From positions 1,860,001 through 1,924,000 of the forward strand of contig NZ_JAJOMY010000001.1 of assembly GCF_024699945.1 (NCBI RefSeq): a DNA stretch of 64,000 nucleotides, read 5' to 3'. The notes beneath the pieces are model-generated. The model did not search any database and was not told the DNA's origin. It saw only the letters and a program-made list of their open reading frames with translations. This DNA comes from Phenylobacterium sp. J426. GTDB taxonomy: Bacteria; Pseudomonadota; Alphaproteobacteria; Caulobacterales; Caulobacteraceae. This document shows positions 63,179-64,000 of the stretch, one piece after another. The position numbers and the translations under genes were made by a program. Positions within the stretch are counted from its first letter, which is position 1. Every line of letters starts with the position of its first letter.

Positions 63179-64000
63179 CTAGTGCGGGACGTAGGAGCGG
63201 AGCACGTCGTCGATGACGCGCTCGAGTTGCTCCAGGGTGCCGCACTGCTTGGCCACGTGGCAGAAGCGGGCGTAGCGGTTCATGACGCTGTCGCCCTGGC
63301 CCCAGTAGCTCTCGGGCTCGGGGTTCAGCCAGATCACCGCACGGCTGCGGTCGTGGACCTGCTTCATCAGGTCGAGCCGCGGGTCGGCATAGTTCGAGCG
63401 GCCGTCGCCCAGGATGATCACGGTGGTCCTGCGGTCCAGGCGGTCGAGGTGGTTCTCGGCGAAATCGGCCAGCGCCTGGCCGTAGTCGGTAGACTGGAAG
63501 CCGATCTCCTGCAGCACCTTGAGGATCGCGCCCTCGACCTTGTTGGCGTCGAGGATGTCGGAGACCGGGATCAGCCGGCCGGAGAAGGCGTAGGCGTCCA
63601 GCCGTTCGACCACCTCGTTTAGCGAGTAGAGGAAGGTCAGCAGGAACTGGGCGAAGGCCGCGACCGACTTCGAGACGTCGCAGATCACCACGATGGACGG
63701 CCGGTCGACCTTCTTCACCTTCCAGGCGATCTCGAACGGCACGCCGCCGTGCGCGGTGGAGCGGCGCAGCGTCTTGCGGATGTCGAGGTGGCCGCGCTGG
63801 GCGGCGCGGCGGCGGCGGGCGTACTTGGTCGCCAGCCGCCTGGCCATCTTGCGGACCAGGCCCTGCATCAGGGCGTAGTCGACGGGATCGACCCCGCCGT
63901 CGGCGTTGAGCTGCTTGCGGACCAGTCGCTCCTCGCGCAGCTCGCGGGCGGAGCTCGCGGCATAGAGGTCGTGCTGGCGCTGGACGTAGGCCTGGGCCTG
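63179..64000 (-). CDS. CoxE-like VWA-domain protein (5' partial)
   Basis: The 273 C-terminal residues of a VWA CoxE-like protein; the gene continues past the window edge. The VWA fold contains a changed MIDAS: SIVVICDVSKSVAAFAQFLLTFLYSLNEVVERLDAYAFSGRLIPVS with DVSKS in place of DxSGS, then TDYGQALADFAENHLDRLDRRTTVIILGDGRSNYADPRLDLMKQ. The upstream part (REERLVRKQLNADGGVDPVDYALMQGLVRKMARRLATKYARRRRAAQRGHLDIRKTLRRSTAHGGVPFEIAWK) is typical of CoxE, which with the AAA+ partner CoxD matures molybdenum hydroxylases or other enzymes. It fits the Mo enzyme 4 kb away. Confidence 0.85.
   Translation of the reverse strand, partial: QAQAYVQRQHDLYAASSARELREERLVRKQLNADGGVDPVDYALMQGLVRKMARRLATKYARRRRAAQRGHLDIRKTLRRSTAHGGVPFEIAWKVKKVDRPSIVVICDVSKSVAAFAQFLLTFLYSLNEVVERLDAYAFSGRLIPVSDILDANKVEGAILKVLQEIGFQSTDYGQALADFAENHLDRLDRRTTVIILGDGRSNYADPRLDLMKQVHDRSRAVIWLNPEPESYWGQGDSVMNRYARFCHVAKQCGTLEQLERVIDDVLRSYVPH

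Noticed and set aside
1..64000. tRNA, rRNA, CRISPR arrays, insertion sequences, replication origin
   Set aside because: Looked for on both strands; no cloverleaf-like or TTCGAATCC-type segment, no regular short repeats, no transposase and no DnaA-box cluster were seen.

Overview
The window is about 64 kb of very GC-rich chromosomal DNA from an alphaproteobacterium, most likely of the Caulobacterales (Phenylobacterium/Caulobacter-like; this placement is inference). The main support is the order ruvC-ruvA-ruvB-ybgC-tolQ-tolR-tolA-tolB-pal-cpoB-tilS, a split-alpha proton-translocating transhydrogenase, an aa3-type oxidase subunit IV, HWE/HisKA_2 sensor kinases, and two good matches to the EcfG general-stress promoter (GGAAC-N17-GTT). 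I saw no tRNA, rRNA, CRISPR array, insertion sequence or intact prophage. No gap between genes exceeds about 220 bp.

Layout. 0-6.4 kb: the tail of a PQQ/haem alcohol dehydrogenase, an arginine-catabolism pair (guanidine-modifying hydrolase and ornithine aminotransferase) with a divergent Lrp/AsnC regulator, an M3 oligopeptidase, and an HxlR repressor with a palindromic operator facing an acyl-CoA-dehydrogenase-like gene. 7.6-12.3 kb: an alpha/beta hydrolase, oxidase subunit IV and the pntA1-pntA2-small ORF-pntB operon. 12.3-17.1 kb: a surface-type locus with a calcium-binding RTX-like membrane protein, an XRE regulator and a 999-residue autotransporter. 17.4-19.2 kb: an M23 peptidase and a hydrolase. 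19.1-28.9 kb: a long minus-strand run with tilS, the Tol-Pal system, ybgC, ruvBAC and an M50 metalloprotease. 29-34 kb: a terminase-like DNA-binding protein, an LprI-like protein, a metallophosphatase, a secreted protein of unknown function, a cyclophilin and a SnoaL-like protein. 34-37 kb: a run of very small lipoproteins and membrane proteins. 37.2-40.9 kb: MgtC plus a three-protein phosphorelay. 41-49 kb: YebC, a PDZ lipoprotein, a methyltransferase, an SDR enzyme, a DegT aminotransferase, an amidohydrolase and an acyl-CoA ligase. 49-53.2 kb: a divergent lipid-modification-type cluster (DUF2177, DUF1295, FAD oxidoreductase, DUF1365, methyltransferase). 53.3-55.5 kb: LemA and two TPM-domain proteins. 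55.6-64 kb: a PAS-HWE kinase, a two-subunit molybdenum hydroxylase, a single-chain biotin-dependent acyl-CoA carboxylase and a partial CoxE-like VWA protein.

The most important technical feature is a dispersed set of 15 single-base frame breaks in 11 otherwise well-conserved genes (the 290-residue hydrolase at 2409, pntB, RTX gene, autotransporter, tolA, M50 protease, CHASE3 kinase, FAD oxidoreductase, second TPM protein, molybdenum subunit, carboxylase). Fourteen look like one extra base, mostly in short homopolymers and five of them in G6/C6 tracts; one looks like a missing base. Undoing each shift restores a full-length protein with a sensible stop and often the normal ATGA/GTGA overlap with the next gene. 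I therefore read them as sequencing or assembly errors, not pseudogenes, and annotate the repaired extents. Apparent fusions and split genes in this window should not be taken at face value.
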